Below are positions 24,150-37,064 of a stretch of 64,000 nucleotides of DNA, one piece after another. The notes beneath the pieces are model-generated. The model was not told the origin of the DNA. It did not search any database and saw nothing but the letters and a program-made list of their open reading frames with translations. This DNA comes from Brugia malayi (lineage: Eukaryota; Nematoda; Chromadorea; Rhabditida; Onchocercidae), in NCBI RefSeq assembly GCF_000002995.4, contig NW_025062475.1, positions 1,364,001 to 1,428,000 on the forward strand. The letters are read 5' to 3'. Each line of letters opens with the position of its first letter. Position 1 is the first letter of the stretch. Made by a program: the position numbers and the translations under genes.

Positions 24150-24152
24150 TCT
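24150..24152 (-). promoter_or_regulatory. Candidate trans-splice acceptor, arrestin
   Basis: On the minus strand CTTTTTATAG ends at 24151, 12 nt before the arrestin start codon. This is the spacing expected for a spliced-leader site, though it could instead be a cis acceptor joined to a distant noncoding exon. Confidence 0.45.
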
Positions 24153-24217
24153 ATAAAAAGTAAAATTAATATCACATAATAAAATAACACATAATACATA
24201 CATTTCCATAGAAATAA

Positions 24218-24410
24218 TTTTTTAACGTACAGTATTCCAAAAATTTTTTGACGTACAGCACACAATTTTTAACATACAGTATTCAAAAATTTTTTAACGT
24301 ACAGTATTCCAAAAATTTTTTGACGTACAGTATACAATTTTTAACATACAGTATTCAAAGTTTTTTAACGTACAGTATTCCAGAAATTTTGATGTACAGT
24401 ATTCAAAATT
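24218..24410. repeat. ~24-bp tandem repeat array upstream of arrestin
   Basis: Eight units of the type TTTTTTAACGTACAGTATTC, arranged with a higher-order period of about 72 bp (three unit variants recurring in order). The array lies 80 bp upstream of the arrestin start. A 61-codon open frame on the plus strand only reflects the repeat. Confidence 0.85.
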
Positions 24411-24857
24411 ATTCATTTTTATTAAGCGTTTAAATTTTGCTTTTATTGTAATATTTTAATTATTGTCTAACAATGCATTATGTAAATATTATATAAAAAT
24501 TATTATTAAATAATCATAAATTTGTCAATATTTGATATAATTTACAACTATGAGCTAATGAATTACAATTTATTGATTAATATTATAAATTCATTCGTAA
24601 ATATGAAATTATTTATTTATTTATCCAATAGCAATTATATCATTACTTACTTTCTCATTTCCTATTTCTGATTAAGTCTTTCAGTTCTCTCCTTTCTTCC
24701 TTTTCTCTTTGTTCCTCAACTTTTTTTTTAACAAAAAATTTATACTAAAAATAAAATAAAAGATAAATCTTCTGTCAGAAAACTTTATTTGCTCATTTAT
24801 TTTTTTAAATTTGAAACTACTAAAAAAATTTTGGTAAATGATTAGAAATGCAGAAAG

Positions 24858-24880
24858 AGAGAGAGAGAGAGAGAGAGAAA
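24858..24880. repeat. (GA)n microsatellite
   Basis: A run of about 11 GA units in AT-rich noncoding DNA. Confidence 0.7.
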
Positions 24881-27800
24881 AAACAAGAAATAGAAAAGCA
24901 AATAAAGAATGTAAGAACGAATTTCACTTGCGTAATGAATTATTTGATCACAAATAACTCCCAATTAATTATTTCTTCCTCATTTATTGAGGTAAGAAAA
25001 AAAAAGTGAATTACGTAATATTTTATTTTAGGTTTACTTCTTACTTTCAAACTTTTCATTTCATTTGTGAAAAAAAAAATTGAGTATTAATAGAAATAAT
25101 TAATTTCAAACTAAGAATATGACTTAAAGAAAGACAGGAAAAAAATATATGCATGAAAGTAAAAATAAAATAAAATTGTTAATTGTTAATTTAATTTTAA
25201 ATTTATGAATCAAGAAGTAATTCGTTGTCAAATCAAAGGAATAATTCATTTCTTTATCAATTAATATGCGTTTGTCAAAATTTTACCAACAAAAATTACG
25301 ATTTTTTTTTCAGTTTAAAAAATTATGATTAATAACGTTTTGATAAATTAATAATTTAAACAAAGTGAGAAGAAAAATTTTCAAAGTATCATTGAGAAAA
25401 AAAAAAATAGAAAATTAGTAAATAAGTTGTCAAAAATGAAATATTAGCAACTGAAATGGCAAATGAAATATTTTCAGTGCAAATTATTTTTGTATTACAA
25501 TAATAATTAAAGGAGGTATTTAAATAATTTATCAACAAATTCCATTCATTTTATCATAATTAATTGTTAATGTTTTAGCAACAATAATTTCAATGCTAAT
25601 TAACAATTAACACATGTGCTAATAAGCATATTAATAGTTCCTGAACAACAAACATGGGTGATATTAACAATGTATTATTCATTAATTTAATAGTTACAAT
25701 TAACATTAATAATAATTGTGACAACAGATTCTAGAATTACAATAACAAATGTTATTGTAATTGTATTTTACTGATGCAATTAGAATATATAATTATTTTA
25801 TAGATACTAAAAAAACTGCAATTTATTGATTGACTGCTTTATTTTATACAAATATAAAAAGTGAATTATTAGTGTTTGCTGCTCCTCAATACTATAAAGC
25901 TAATAATAATTGTTAAATAATTATTAAATATAATTAATTAATAATTAATATATATATATAATCATGTCAATATAATAAAGCAAATTTTATGTTAGCATTA
26001 TATTCCTAACAAAATTACAATAAAATATTTGAAATATTCGAATCAAAAGAAAATTTGCTCCATTCCAAAAAATGAATGACTATTCTGGGAAATGAAATTG
26101 AAATTGAAATTATAATTCGGAGCAAATGGTATGGTTGAGAATTATTTGCCAGTAGCCGGAAAAAAAAAATGATAAGAAAAAATGAAATTTGAAATCATTT
26201 AAATCTTTTCAATATTTTGATTTAACTTTACGATGTGATATATACATACACATGCAGCAACTTTGTGTATTTTAAAATCTTTTAAATAAAAAAAAGAGAG
26301 AAATCTTAAAAGAATTGAAAAAATAATTGAGGATGAAAATTTTTATGACTATAAGAGATGGAATAAAGTTTCAAAATAATTTAGAAAATGAAAATTAAAA
26401 TTGCAATAAAAGAGTCAAAATTAAAAAATGGTAGAAATAATTGTTATCACAATGACTCTTTCATAATGTCTTAATTTTTTTCATAATTTTTGATAGCAAT
26501 ATAAAACGATAAAAAAAAAAAAATTGAAAGAAGAAAAATGAAAAAAAAAAAAAGAAAAGAAATTATAAATCGAATTACGATTTCAAGAAAATGTGCAAAA
26601 ATAAACTTTGTATTCTCTAATACAAATTCAATTTTACTAAAAAAAAAAAAAAAAAAAAAGCTAATATTCTTCTCTGTTTATAAAGTATAAATTAATTTGT
26701 CGGTACAAGTTTTCACGTCATTTTCAACGCATTTTCAACGTAAGTAAGCATAATTAGCATGATATAATTAAAAAATTATGTCGAAATAATTGAAAAGTCC
26801 TATGCGATATTGATTTCCGATATATTCCAATCATTGATTATTCCCTTTAAATGATATCATCATTTCATTTAAAATAATAATAATATTTTTTCTTTTTTGC
26901 TTTAAAGAGGGAAACAAAAGAAAAAAGAAAAATGCCCGACATTTAAAGCTGAAATGTTAAAAAAAAAAAAAAGAATGAAATTCTGTAAATTTTTGCCAAA
27001 TAGAAATTTGAAAATGTAAAATAAATTTTTAATGTATGGCATAAAAAATGAAACTAATACTGGATGATATATTTGTTTTTATCAAAAAAAAAACAGAGAG
27101 CAAAAAACAATCAAAAAAATGAAAAATATTACTTTTAGGAAAAAAAAAAAAATGGACGAAAATAGCAAAATAAAAAAGCAACAAAACAAATAGAAAAAAA
27201 AAAAAAAAATGTTATTTCATCAAAAATTTCGAATTATTCGGAAGCTTTCGATGAAGTAGCAATAAAATGATAATAAAAAGTTTAATTTAATTTACTTTAA
27301 TTTAAAATTAAATAAAGTGGTTAGAGTAAAAAATAAGAATAGTTGTGTTTTATCGCATAAAAAATACGAAACAAATTTAATATAATTAATTAAATGACAA
27401 AAAAAAAAAAAAAGGCTGACAAATTTGAAATGAAAAGAAAAAAAGAAAGAATATTTGAAAATTGTGTTTAAATTTAAAAAGGAAAAAAGAAAAACTTAGT
27501 TTTACATCTATAATTTTCTTCCTCTCATTAAAGCATTTAATTAGAAATTTTGAATTTGAGAGGAGAGAAAGTATCGATAAAATTGAGCAATTAATTACAC
27601 AATCGAATAGAAAATAAATTCCTCATTTCAACGAAATGTAAAATTGTAATTAATAAATTGAAAAAATTTTATTGAAATAATCTAATCTTATATTAATTTA
27701 TTTATTTTTATTAAATAAATTAACACAAATTAATTGAATGTTTATAAAAAATAAGTTGCATACATTTCTATATTATTAATTGTGATTAATAACAAAAAAA

Positions 27801-30800
27801 AAAAGTGGTAATGCACATTAATAATAGTTTATTTGTTTATTTTTTTTTTACTAAAAAATTATTTAAAAAATAAAATTGGGAAGAAAAGAAAAAATGGGCA
27901 ATTTCTTGGGCAATTTCATATGATATATTAGTCAATTACATCAATATTTACAAATTGATAAATATTAATATGCTAATATACTGATAGTGAATCTTTTTTT
28001 TTCCACTTTTCTCAATAACTAAAATATTTCTAACATTAAAAAATAATTTATTTATTTTTTCATATTTTTATTTATTTAAATAAACATATTACTGCGTTGA
28101 AAATTTTCCACTGATAACAATAGATAGTGTTTTTTTTTTTCTTTTTGTATATAAATAAGTAAACATTTAATCATTTCAAATGTATTATTAAGAATGAAAA
28201 AAAAAAAGAATTAACAGAATTAATTAAAAAAGGACCAAATTGACCTTTCCAATTAATTAATTTGAAAACAAAGAAAAAAAAATAAGCTTTGCCTTTTTTT
28301 TCTTTTTCTAATCTTAAGCTCAGCTGTGAAATAAAAGAAAAAAAATTGTAAAAGTTAATATAAAATTATTGCTAACTAATTTATATATAATTAATATATA
28401 TTACAAATTAAATAAAACAAACTGATAAATTAATAAAAATCAGAAATTAAATAAAATAAGCTGGTCAATTAATAAGTATCAAGAATTAAAGGAAACAAGC
28501 TAATTAATTAATAAGTATCAGAAATTAAGTAAGCTAATCAATTAATAAGTAACAAAAATTACATTTAGTTTTATTTTGAATATTACAGATACATAGAAAC
28601 ATTTTCTATACTATTTTATCACTTTGTTATCATCGATAATTGTATAAAAAAGAAATTATCATCACAGATCACTGTTTGGAGAAATTTCTTTTTTTTTTTT
28701 ATCAGATCTAAAATATTGAAGAAACATCAATAGCTTAGTTATTAATCTTATCATTCGATAAAATATTTCTCATAGAATTATCATCAATTTCATCTCATCT
28801 CATCCCTTATCTTTTATCAATCATCCGATCTTTTTTTTTTTTTTCATATCTTTTTATTGAACATGTTTTATAACGCTTTTTTTATCATTTATTTTCCTAT
28901 TTTCTACTATTTTTTTTTTTTTTTTTGTACTATCTTGCCATCTTCTTATTACTTCATTATAAATCATTTATTATCTTATCACTTAATCAATCAATTAAAT
29001 GATTAATTAATCACAATGTTCGATTTTATCATGAAAATGATTGTTTGCAAGTGTCTATTTTAAATTATTATAAAATGAAACTATGACATTATTTTTAGTC
29101 GTTCCCATTTGCATTCTTTCATTTCTAAATCAGTTTTCATTTTTATGAATTTTTTATTCTAATTAAATTTCAGTGCAATCACTCATTTCTTTTCACAGAG
29201 TGATACTAATTAAAAAAGTCTTATTTCTTCTTTCTTTTCTTTTTTTTTTTCAAAAAAAAATAATATATCTTTGCTTATTTGCTCATAACAACAAGTAATT
29301 TAAAAAAAAAAAAAAAATAATAATACTTGAAAAAAAAAAGTAACTTATTATTGATTTTAAAGCTAATTATGAAATTTGAAGTCTTGAAGATATGATAAAA
29401 TTTCTTTCCAAATTTTTGCAATATTTACTAATTAAATTGAATGACAAAAAAATTAATTGCATTTTCTATTTTGCAAAAAAGAAAAATAAAATAAAATAAG
29501 AAATGAATGATATAAAAAAAAAAAAGCATTTCTATTAAATTTAATAAAAAAGCTAAAACGCTAAAGCTTTCTTTTTTTTTTCACTTTTTTCTGATTAAAT
29601 GTGTTAAGCAGAATTTTAAAAAAAAAAAAAAAAAAGAAAGAAAAATTAACCAAATAATATAAGCAATAGTAAAATAAATAGCTATTTGAAGGTGATTAAA
29701 TCTAAAGTGATTAGATATGATGATAACATAATGATAACGGCAAGATAATAAACTAATAAATTAGTATAAGGTGATAAAACGAAGGAAAAAAAAATAATGG
29801 TAGATAATGAAATAATAATGATAAGTTAATAATATACATTCGATAAATTTGATCTAATAAAAAAATTAGTGAAATTCTCAAATTGTTTACTACAAATAAT
29901 GCGAATTATTCAATTATAATATAAAAAATATTTTGCGTTAATTTCAAACTTTTAAAGTAAATTGGTGATTATTTTTAAAGAGTAAATGTAATTAATATTA
30001 ATATGAATAGGAAATGTTTGATTGATCAAAATTTGAGAAATATTTTTAAACATATCACATATGTGAATATAAATAATTTGAAATATAAATAATCTCTAAT
30101 ATAAATAATTTGCATAAATATCTAATATAAATAATTTGAAATTTTTTTTTTTTTTTTTTAATTGCTTCAATTTTTTGTCTTTCATTTAATTTCTTCTTTT
30201 ATCTATTTCAATTGCTTACATAAATAAATGAATAAATAATCATTTTACTGTTTAAATTTTTTTTTTCTTTCTTTGAGAAAAAAAAAAGAAGAAATAAATA
30301 AAACAAAAAATGAAGCAAAAAAAAGAAAAAAGTTTCCGCCTTTTATATAAATTTAAAAAAAAAAAGAAAATTTATTGCCATTTTAATCATTTTATTTTTA
30401 TTTTTTAGTTTTTTTTTTTCAAAAAAAACGACAAATAAGCAATGTTGCGATAAATTTTGAAAAATGAAAAAGATTCTAAAAGTTTTTTCCTTTTTTGCAA
30501 TTTTCGGTTGAAACACTTTTTGTTTACAAAATTTTCGGCATAATTTTGTTTGTTTATACCTTATTAAATTATATCATCAAAAATTATATTATATTAAATA
30601 TAAAATTGTGTCGTATTAAATATAAAATTATACTATATTAAATATAAAATTATATCATTTAAATCACATATACACTTATCGCACTAATTTTTGCTCAAAG
30701 GAAATTATAAATTGGTTATTAATTTAAATAAATATGTGATTAAAAAAAAAAAAAACAAATTTTGAAAAAATCCTAATGAAATGTTCGAAAAATTTAACTT

Positions 30801-32171
30801 TGAGCAATGATTGTATAATATCTAATTTTTCTTTCTTTTTTTTTTTAAATAACAGCAGAATTATTTATTCTGAATTCATTTTTTTTTTAACTAATAATTA
30901 TGTTTTTTTTTTTTCAAAAAAAAGAAAAAGGAATGTTTTTGTTCTTTTTTTTCTGATATTTTTTTTTTAAATTTTCCTCAAAATAAGTGAAATATATAGT
31001 GAAATACTAAATTTGAATTGCAGATATACGAATTTTTTTTTTTTTTTTTGTTTTTTTTAGAAAAAATTAACAATCAAAATAACAGACACTAATCAATATT
31101 ATAAATTGTGCCACGCATAAATCAGACTATTTATTTTTTTTCCTATCCAAAAAAAAAAAAAATTTTTTTCCTAACCTTTTTTTCAACTATTCGAAAAATT
31201 TTTGATTGAAAAAAAAAAAAAACAGTTGAGATAAGAATGCTAATCGAAAATGGCATGAAAAAAAAAGGAGGAAGAATGGAAAGACAAATTTAACGAAATG
31301 ATAAATAAAGAAGTGAACAATTCTTTTCCAATTTTTTTAAAATAAAATTTTTAAAAAAAAGAAAACAAAGATAGTATTAAACGCATTTACTCAATTATTG
31401 AATATAAAATGAACCTAGCAGCTTATCAAATTTATCACTTATCTATTATTATTTGCTAAAATTTAGCCTACAGAAGGAAATTATTAAATATTTATGTGTA
31501 TGTATGTTTTTTTTTTTTTTTTTTCCCTATCATTTACTATTTATCTTTTGATTCAATTGTAATAATTTTAATTTGATCTTATTATAATATCAATAAATCC
31601 ATATGGATAACAGTATCAGATCAATCTTAATTTAGCATAAAAATCAATTCGAAATAATTTAATCTCGAATGAAATATTTCAAATATTTTCAAAATTTTAT
31701 TTTGCTCATAAATTTTTCTTAGCAATGCTCAATTAAAAAAAGAGAGGAAGAAAGGAAGGTTAAAAAAAAAGAAAAATAGAAAACAATTAACAAAAGGAAA
31801 ATTTGCAAAATAAAAAAAAGAATTTTTCTTTTTTTTTTTGATTTTAATTATTCTAAAAATATTATTGGAAAATTAAAATAACTTCTCACATTTCTATCTT
31901 TTTCTTTTCTTTCTTCATTCATAAAGTAATGAAAATAACTTAATTGCTTAATTTTTTCTTTCCTTTAATAAGTTAAACTTTTATAATAAAAGTTATTAGT
32001 GAAAGATGTAGAATAAAAGAAGGAAGAAGGAAAACAAAAAAAAAAAAAAAAAAAAACGTTTAAAGCTTTTATATGGTTTGAAGCCGTTAGTTTTTAAAGC
32101 TTAAAGAATTCTCAAGGCATGTCACTCATTTACAGGGCCTTTCTTCCCTCTTTTGCTCTTCTTCCTCTCTC

Positions 32172-32196
32172 CTTTCTCTCTCTCTCTCTCTCTCTC
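32172..32196. repeat. (CT)n microsatellite
   Basis: CT repeats followed by a poly(T) run, noncoding. Confidence 0.7.
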
Positions 32197-32644
32197 CTTT
32201 TTTTTTTTTTTTTGAAAAGCTTAAATTTCTAGTCTTTTTAACTTCATTCTCCGCCTTTTTAACCAATATTTAAAGTGATAATATAGCAAAGTTCATGTTA
32301 GCTTCTTCTCTTTTTTTTTTTTTTTTTTTTTTGGTTCATTTTTGGACACTTCTAGAAAAATAAACGAAAAAATTTTAAAAAAAACAAAAAAGAGAAAAAA
32401 AAAACAATGAATGATTGATACATTATTAGTGCATAAGAAAATTGATAGAAGAATGAAAAAAAAAAAAGAAAAGAAAAAGAAAGAAAGAAAGAAAAGAAAG
32501 GAATGAAATAAATGTAAACAAATGTTTTGACAATAAAATAAACAAACAATAAATAATAAACAATAACATATGTTTAATAATAATGCTAATAAAAGATAAT
32601 AATTAATAAAGATAATAAAATAATAATTACAACTATCACACCTT

Positions 32645-32800
32645 ACCTTCTTCCATCCTTCCACTCAATCACAACAATCACGTAAAATCACGTAAACACG
32701 TAAGAAAAGTCTAAGATTTGATTGAAATCACGTGTGAAACCATCTAACTTTATAACTTCACACTTGTTTACAAACGAAATTTCTGAAATGCTGCACAAAT
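32645..32800 (-). other. Possible 5' exon or promoter with ACGT motifs
   Basis: A less AT-rich island in the desert. Three ACGT-containing copies (CACGTAAAATCACG, AACACGTAAG) and an E-box CACGTG lie here. On the minus strand ATGGAAGAAG is followed by a strong donor GTAAGG at about 32647. If joined to the arrestin first exon it would only make a short upstream frame (stop TGA immediately), so it would be a leader exon, not coding. Purely motif-based. Confidence 0.25.
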
Positions 32801-32807
32801 GTTGTAT

Positions 32808-32985
32808 AAGTGTGTGTGTGCATGTATGTATGTATGTGTGTATGTGTATGTGTGTGTATGTATGTGTGTATGTGTATGTTTGTATGTGTATGCGTATGCG
32901 CGTATGTGTATGTATATATGTATGTGTGTATGTATGTATGTGTATGTTTGTATGTGTATGTGTATACATGTGTATATGTTGATGT
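32808..32985. repeat. TG/TATG-rich microsatellite (~180 bp)
   Basis: Compound repeat of TGTG, TATG and TGTA units. Alternating purine-pyrimidine, so Z-DNA-prone. The three open frames across it on the plus strand and the one on the minus strand are artefacts of the repeat. Confidence 0.9.
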
Positions 32986-33461
32986 ATTGATGTTAACAGT
33001 GATCTGTTATGCTTATGCCGGAAATGATAGGATATTATCCAACAGTAAGTGATAGGATGTAAAAGAATTGAGAAATAGTACATATTATAGATGGATAATA
33101 TTAGTATGGAAAATGTTTAAGAGAAAGAAAGAAAGAAGAAAGAAACGTGAAAAGAAGAGAGGGAAGAAAATAGAAATGAGAAAAAAGATAAGCGAACGAA
33201 TGATAACAATGATAAAATGACAATCAATTTTCATTTGAAAGATTAATTAGTTAATTTTTTCTTTAAAATTTAAATTTAATCATTGATATTATAAAATTTT
33301 ATTAAAATTGTAATTTGAAGCAATAAATCATATTTTTTGCAAGAATTTCTTTTTTATCAAATTTGTTTGCATTATTTCATTGGATAGAAAATGAAGAAGT
33401 ATTAATTAATAATTTTCGATAAGAAAAAAGCATTTGTTAAAAGAGAGAAAAAGAAGAAAGA

Positions 33462-33510
33462 CAGAGAGAGAGAGAGAGAGAGGGAGAGGGAGAGGGAGAG
33501 GGAGGGAGAA
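33462..33510. repeat. GA repeat passing into five GGG tracts
   Basis: A GA dinucleotide run turns into GGGAGAGGGAGAGGG-type sequence with G-triplets at 33482, 33488, 33494, 33500 and 33504, which fits the G-quadruplex pattern. Confidence 0.85.
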
Positions 33511-34608
33511 AAGAGTGAAAATTGAAGATTTAAATTGAAGTGGATTTCATTGTAAGACATTATCATTTGAAATAATCTTATTTTGTTGATTGAAATGATT
33601 GGCATATTAGATGGCTTTTGAAAAAAAAAGACATTAAAAAAATTTCTATTGCTAAAAAGCTTCTTGTGACCAAAATTAAAATGATAAAAATTATTAATTC
33701 CTAATAAAAATATGAGAAATTTTGCAAATTTTACGATATATATATAATAATTAGCTGTAGTAAAATTATACTATCATCAGATGGACACTGGTCAATGATT
33801 ATTTTAATTGTTATCAAAGTTATCACTTCCATAGAAAATATTATCTTTACCCATTTTGCGTTCCTTTTTTTTTCTTTTTACATCAAATTTGTTAATTATA
33901 TTATTTGTTTTTTTTTTTTTTTCTAACAGCAATAATTTTAGTGAATATGAAAAAAAGAATTAGTGTAAATTGATTTTTACTAAAAATTTCTTTTTAAATT
34001 TTATTTCATGTTATGGAAAAGCTAAAGGAAAAGCTAAAGTAAACTAGAATAGGAAGTGGTAATTTCGGAAATAATCGCTAACAATTTTGATAAAAAAAAA
34101 AAGTGAAATTTAGGGATGTAAATGAAATGACATTTGCAAAAGATTTTTGAACTTTTAAAGTTTCAACAAATAAATTTAAATAAATTTAAAAATATAATAC
34201 AAAAAAAAAACATATAATTGAAATGATCTTTTCACATCAAAGAAAGACCATTTCAAATAAATTTGTTTCCTTTTTTATTGTTTATTCATTTCTAAAGTGA
34301 AATAATTGTAGCAAAAAAAAAAAAAGAAAATAGCTCATTTTTTTTTTCAAAATTATATTTGAAACAATAAAGTGTAATTTGTTTTTCGTTTTCATTTTTG
34401 TCCTTTCATTTTTCCGTTTGCTTTTTTCTCTTTTTTCTTTCTTTCTTCCTTTTTTTTTTTTTTTTTTTTTTGTTTCATTAAATTGGAACAAGAAAAAAAA
34501 GTAAAGAACATTTGCTAGAATGTTATAAAGATTTAAAAAAAATTTTTTTTTAAAAAAAAAGGAAGAATTGATCAATAAAAAAAAATATATATGTTAAAAT
34601 ATACTTAC

Positions 34609-34690
34609 GGGCAAATTGCATATAAAACTGGGATGCTAATCGAAGAAAACGTATTATTAAGCTTTGCTCAGTTATTCAATCAATTTTTTT
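34609..34690 (-). other. Possible leader exon ending in a perfect donor
   Basis: On the minus strand TTTGCCC is followed by GTAAGTAT, the best 5' splice site match in the desert, with exon end at 34609. An ATG lies 10 bases before the donor. The upstream boundary is unknown. It could be a 5' exon of the arrestin gene 10 kb away or chance. Confidence 0.22.
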
Positions 34691-34740
34691 ACTATCGTAA
34701 TTTTCAAATATCTAAAAAATAAAGTATGTTCTGATCATAT

Positions 34741-35000
34741 CAGTATTGATATTTAAACTTGAATACTACTATCAGTATTGATATTTAAACTTGAATACTA
34801 CTATCAGTATTGATATTCAAACTTGAATACTACTATCAGTATTAATATTCAAACTTGAATACTACTATCAGTATTGATATTTAAACTTGAATACTACTAA
34901 CAGTATTGATATTTAAACTTGAATACTACTACCAGTATTGATATTCAAACTTGAATACTACTATCAGTATTGATATTCAAACTTGAATACTACTATCAGT
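34741..35000. repeat. Eight-copy 32-bp minisatellite
   Basis: Eight tandem units of exactly 32 bp (starting CAGTATTGATATTTAAAC), 34741-34996, plus four bases of a ninth. Copies differ only by a few T/C, G/A and final-base changes, so the array is young or homogenised. Confidence 0.95.
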
Positions 35001-36869
35001 AAAATATAAAAGTTAAACTATATGCTTTAAAAAAGGAGAGAGAAAAAAAGAATTTTGTTAATTGATAGAAACTTAGCTCTATCATTTTTTTTTTCTCAAA
35101 ATTAGGTTAAGCATAAAATTTTCTTTGCAAATAAGTCTATTCGATCCAAAATGAAATATTTAATAAATTTAAAATTAAATAATTGTTTTTGCATTTTTTT
35201 TTTCACCTTTTAAAATTTTTATAAGAATAATATTAAAGCTAATTGGCAAAATTATGCCATTTATGAAAATTTTTTTTTTATTGCTAATATATTAAAACAT
35301 TTATGATTAATATTATAACATTTAAAAGAGAAAAAAAAAATTTACAACCAATAAATTTTATTTAATCAAAATTGTTAAACTTTTTTTTTTTTTTTACATC
35401 CTTATAAAATAAAATCATCGGAATATATTGATAACATTGTGCAATAATTTAAAGTAAACTAAAATTATTTTATGGTTTTGTTGAATACATAAAAGTAAAT
35501 AAATATGATTATTGAATTTTTTGAAAAATGAAAAAAAAAAAAAAATGACAAAAATCGTTTAAGTTTAAATAATTTTTGCAAAAAGAAAATGACAGTATTA
35601 TTTGTTACAAAGATTTTTTTTTTCTCCTTTCTTATTTACAAACATATGCAATAAAACATCAAAAATAACAACAACAACAATACATGCAAAAACAACAAAC
35701 AATTAAAAACAAACAATAAAAACACATGCGGCAACAATAAACAATAACGGTAAAAAAATTTCTTTTTTGCAAAATTTTACAAAAAAACGTTTCATTTCAA
35801 GAATCAAACTCCTAGATAGATTATGTTGACACGAATTAGGTATGTCAACAGTAATAACACTAAGATTTTCAATCTAAATTTGAATTCAATTTTAATAGCT
35901 AATCATTGAAGATTTAGAAAATGAATTTTTATTTAAAATAATTTTAATGTTTGGTTGTAAATGAAAAATGTTTTAAAATGCAAATGCAACAAACTTTTTT
36001 TAACCAAAATAAAGTACATTTTATGAAAATTTTCTTGACAAATTTCTTAATAAGAAACCTTTTGAAGAATTTTCTTTTTCTTTTTTTTTTTTTTATTTTG
36101 ATGAGAAAGAAAAAAAAATAACGAATTTTTTGATAATAATTTGAGGAATAGAAAAATGAATTATAATAGCTTGAAGGAATGAAGTAAAATTAATTGAAAC
36201 TTTCAATGTAATATTTATAAGATATGTAATTTAATATTAACAAAACGTGTACTTTAGCATATATAACTTTTTTACTCAATTTTTATTCTCATTCATAAGT
36301 AAAAAGAAAATAAACAAACAAACAAACAAAACAAAAACAAAAACTAAAAACAATGATTTTGCCTTAGCTTAAAAATTTATTAATAATTTAGCATTTTCTA
36401 TTAAAAGTGCTATATACTATCATTCGCAATAAATTTAAATTTTATTTTCAATTCATTTTATATTTATAATTGCATAAATGTTAGCTCTTACTGCTACACT
36501 TTTCATTTATAATGATAAAAATTTCAATTTAAAATGTTTATTTAAATAACTAATTATATCTATGATAAGTATTTTACTTCTTTTACACTTATTCCTTATA
36601 TTCTTAATCTTAAAAATTTATTAATACTTTCATTATTTTATATTTCTAATCAATTTTCAAATCAATAGGTGATAAATTTTCAAATTAGTATACGTAATGA
36701 AATATGAAAGTAAAGTAAAAAGTAAAAAGTTGACGTATTATTTTTTAACGTAATGTTAAACTTTAACATATATATATATATAATATTATGAATGAAATTT
36801 GAAAATTATTTTACGCATAAAATATAAAAAGGATAAATTGATGTTTATTCTTATGCAAACATTTAGTTT

Positions 36870-37064
36870 TATCATAAATTTTGAATAGCAACGATCAATA
36901 AATAATTGAAGTGGTTTATCATATGAAAGATTCGAAGTGAAAATGAATGTGACAGCATCATCAACCGTTGTTGACAAATTATTCCACCATCGATTTATTC
37001 TATTCATAACTTCAACTTCAACTAATTTGAATTTATTTATTTCATTTCTATCCTTTTTTGCATA
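36870..37064 (-). CDS. Possible orphan exon, unknown protein
   Basis: A minus-strand open segment that is less AT-biased than its surroundings and reads like protein rather than translated homopolymer (for example VEVEVMNRINRWWNN and VTFIFTSNLSYDKPLQLF). A weak acceptor (TTATATTTGAG) at 37065-37066 gives phase 0. The 3' limit is unclear; the frame stays open to 36786, but coding character fades after about 36870. I do not recognise the family. It can be joined in phase to the candidate exon at 38447-38500. Could be a fragment of a gene whose other exons I missed, a pseudogene remnant, or chance. Confidence 0.22.

Noticed and set aside
32293..32664. 123-codon minus-strand open frame rich in Phe, Leu and Lys
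   Set aside because: It is translated poly(T)/poly(A) sequence; hydrophobic character comes from TTT codons.
32688..33083. 131-codon and overlapping open frames across the TG/TATG repeat
   Set aside because: They are translations of a microsatellite in several frames on both strands, with no start context or domain.
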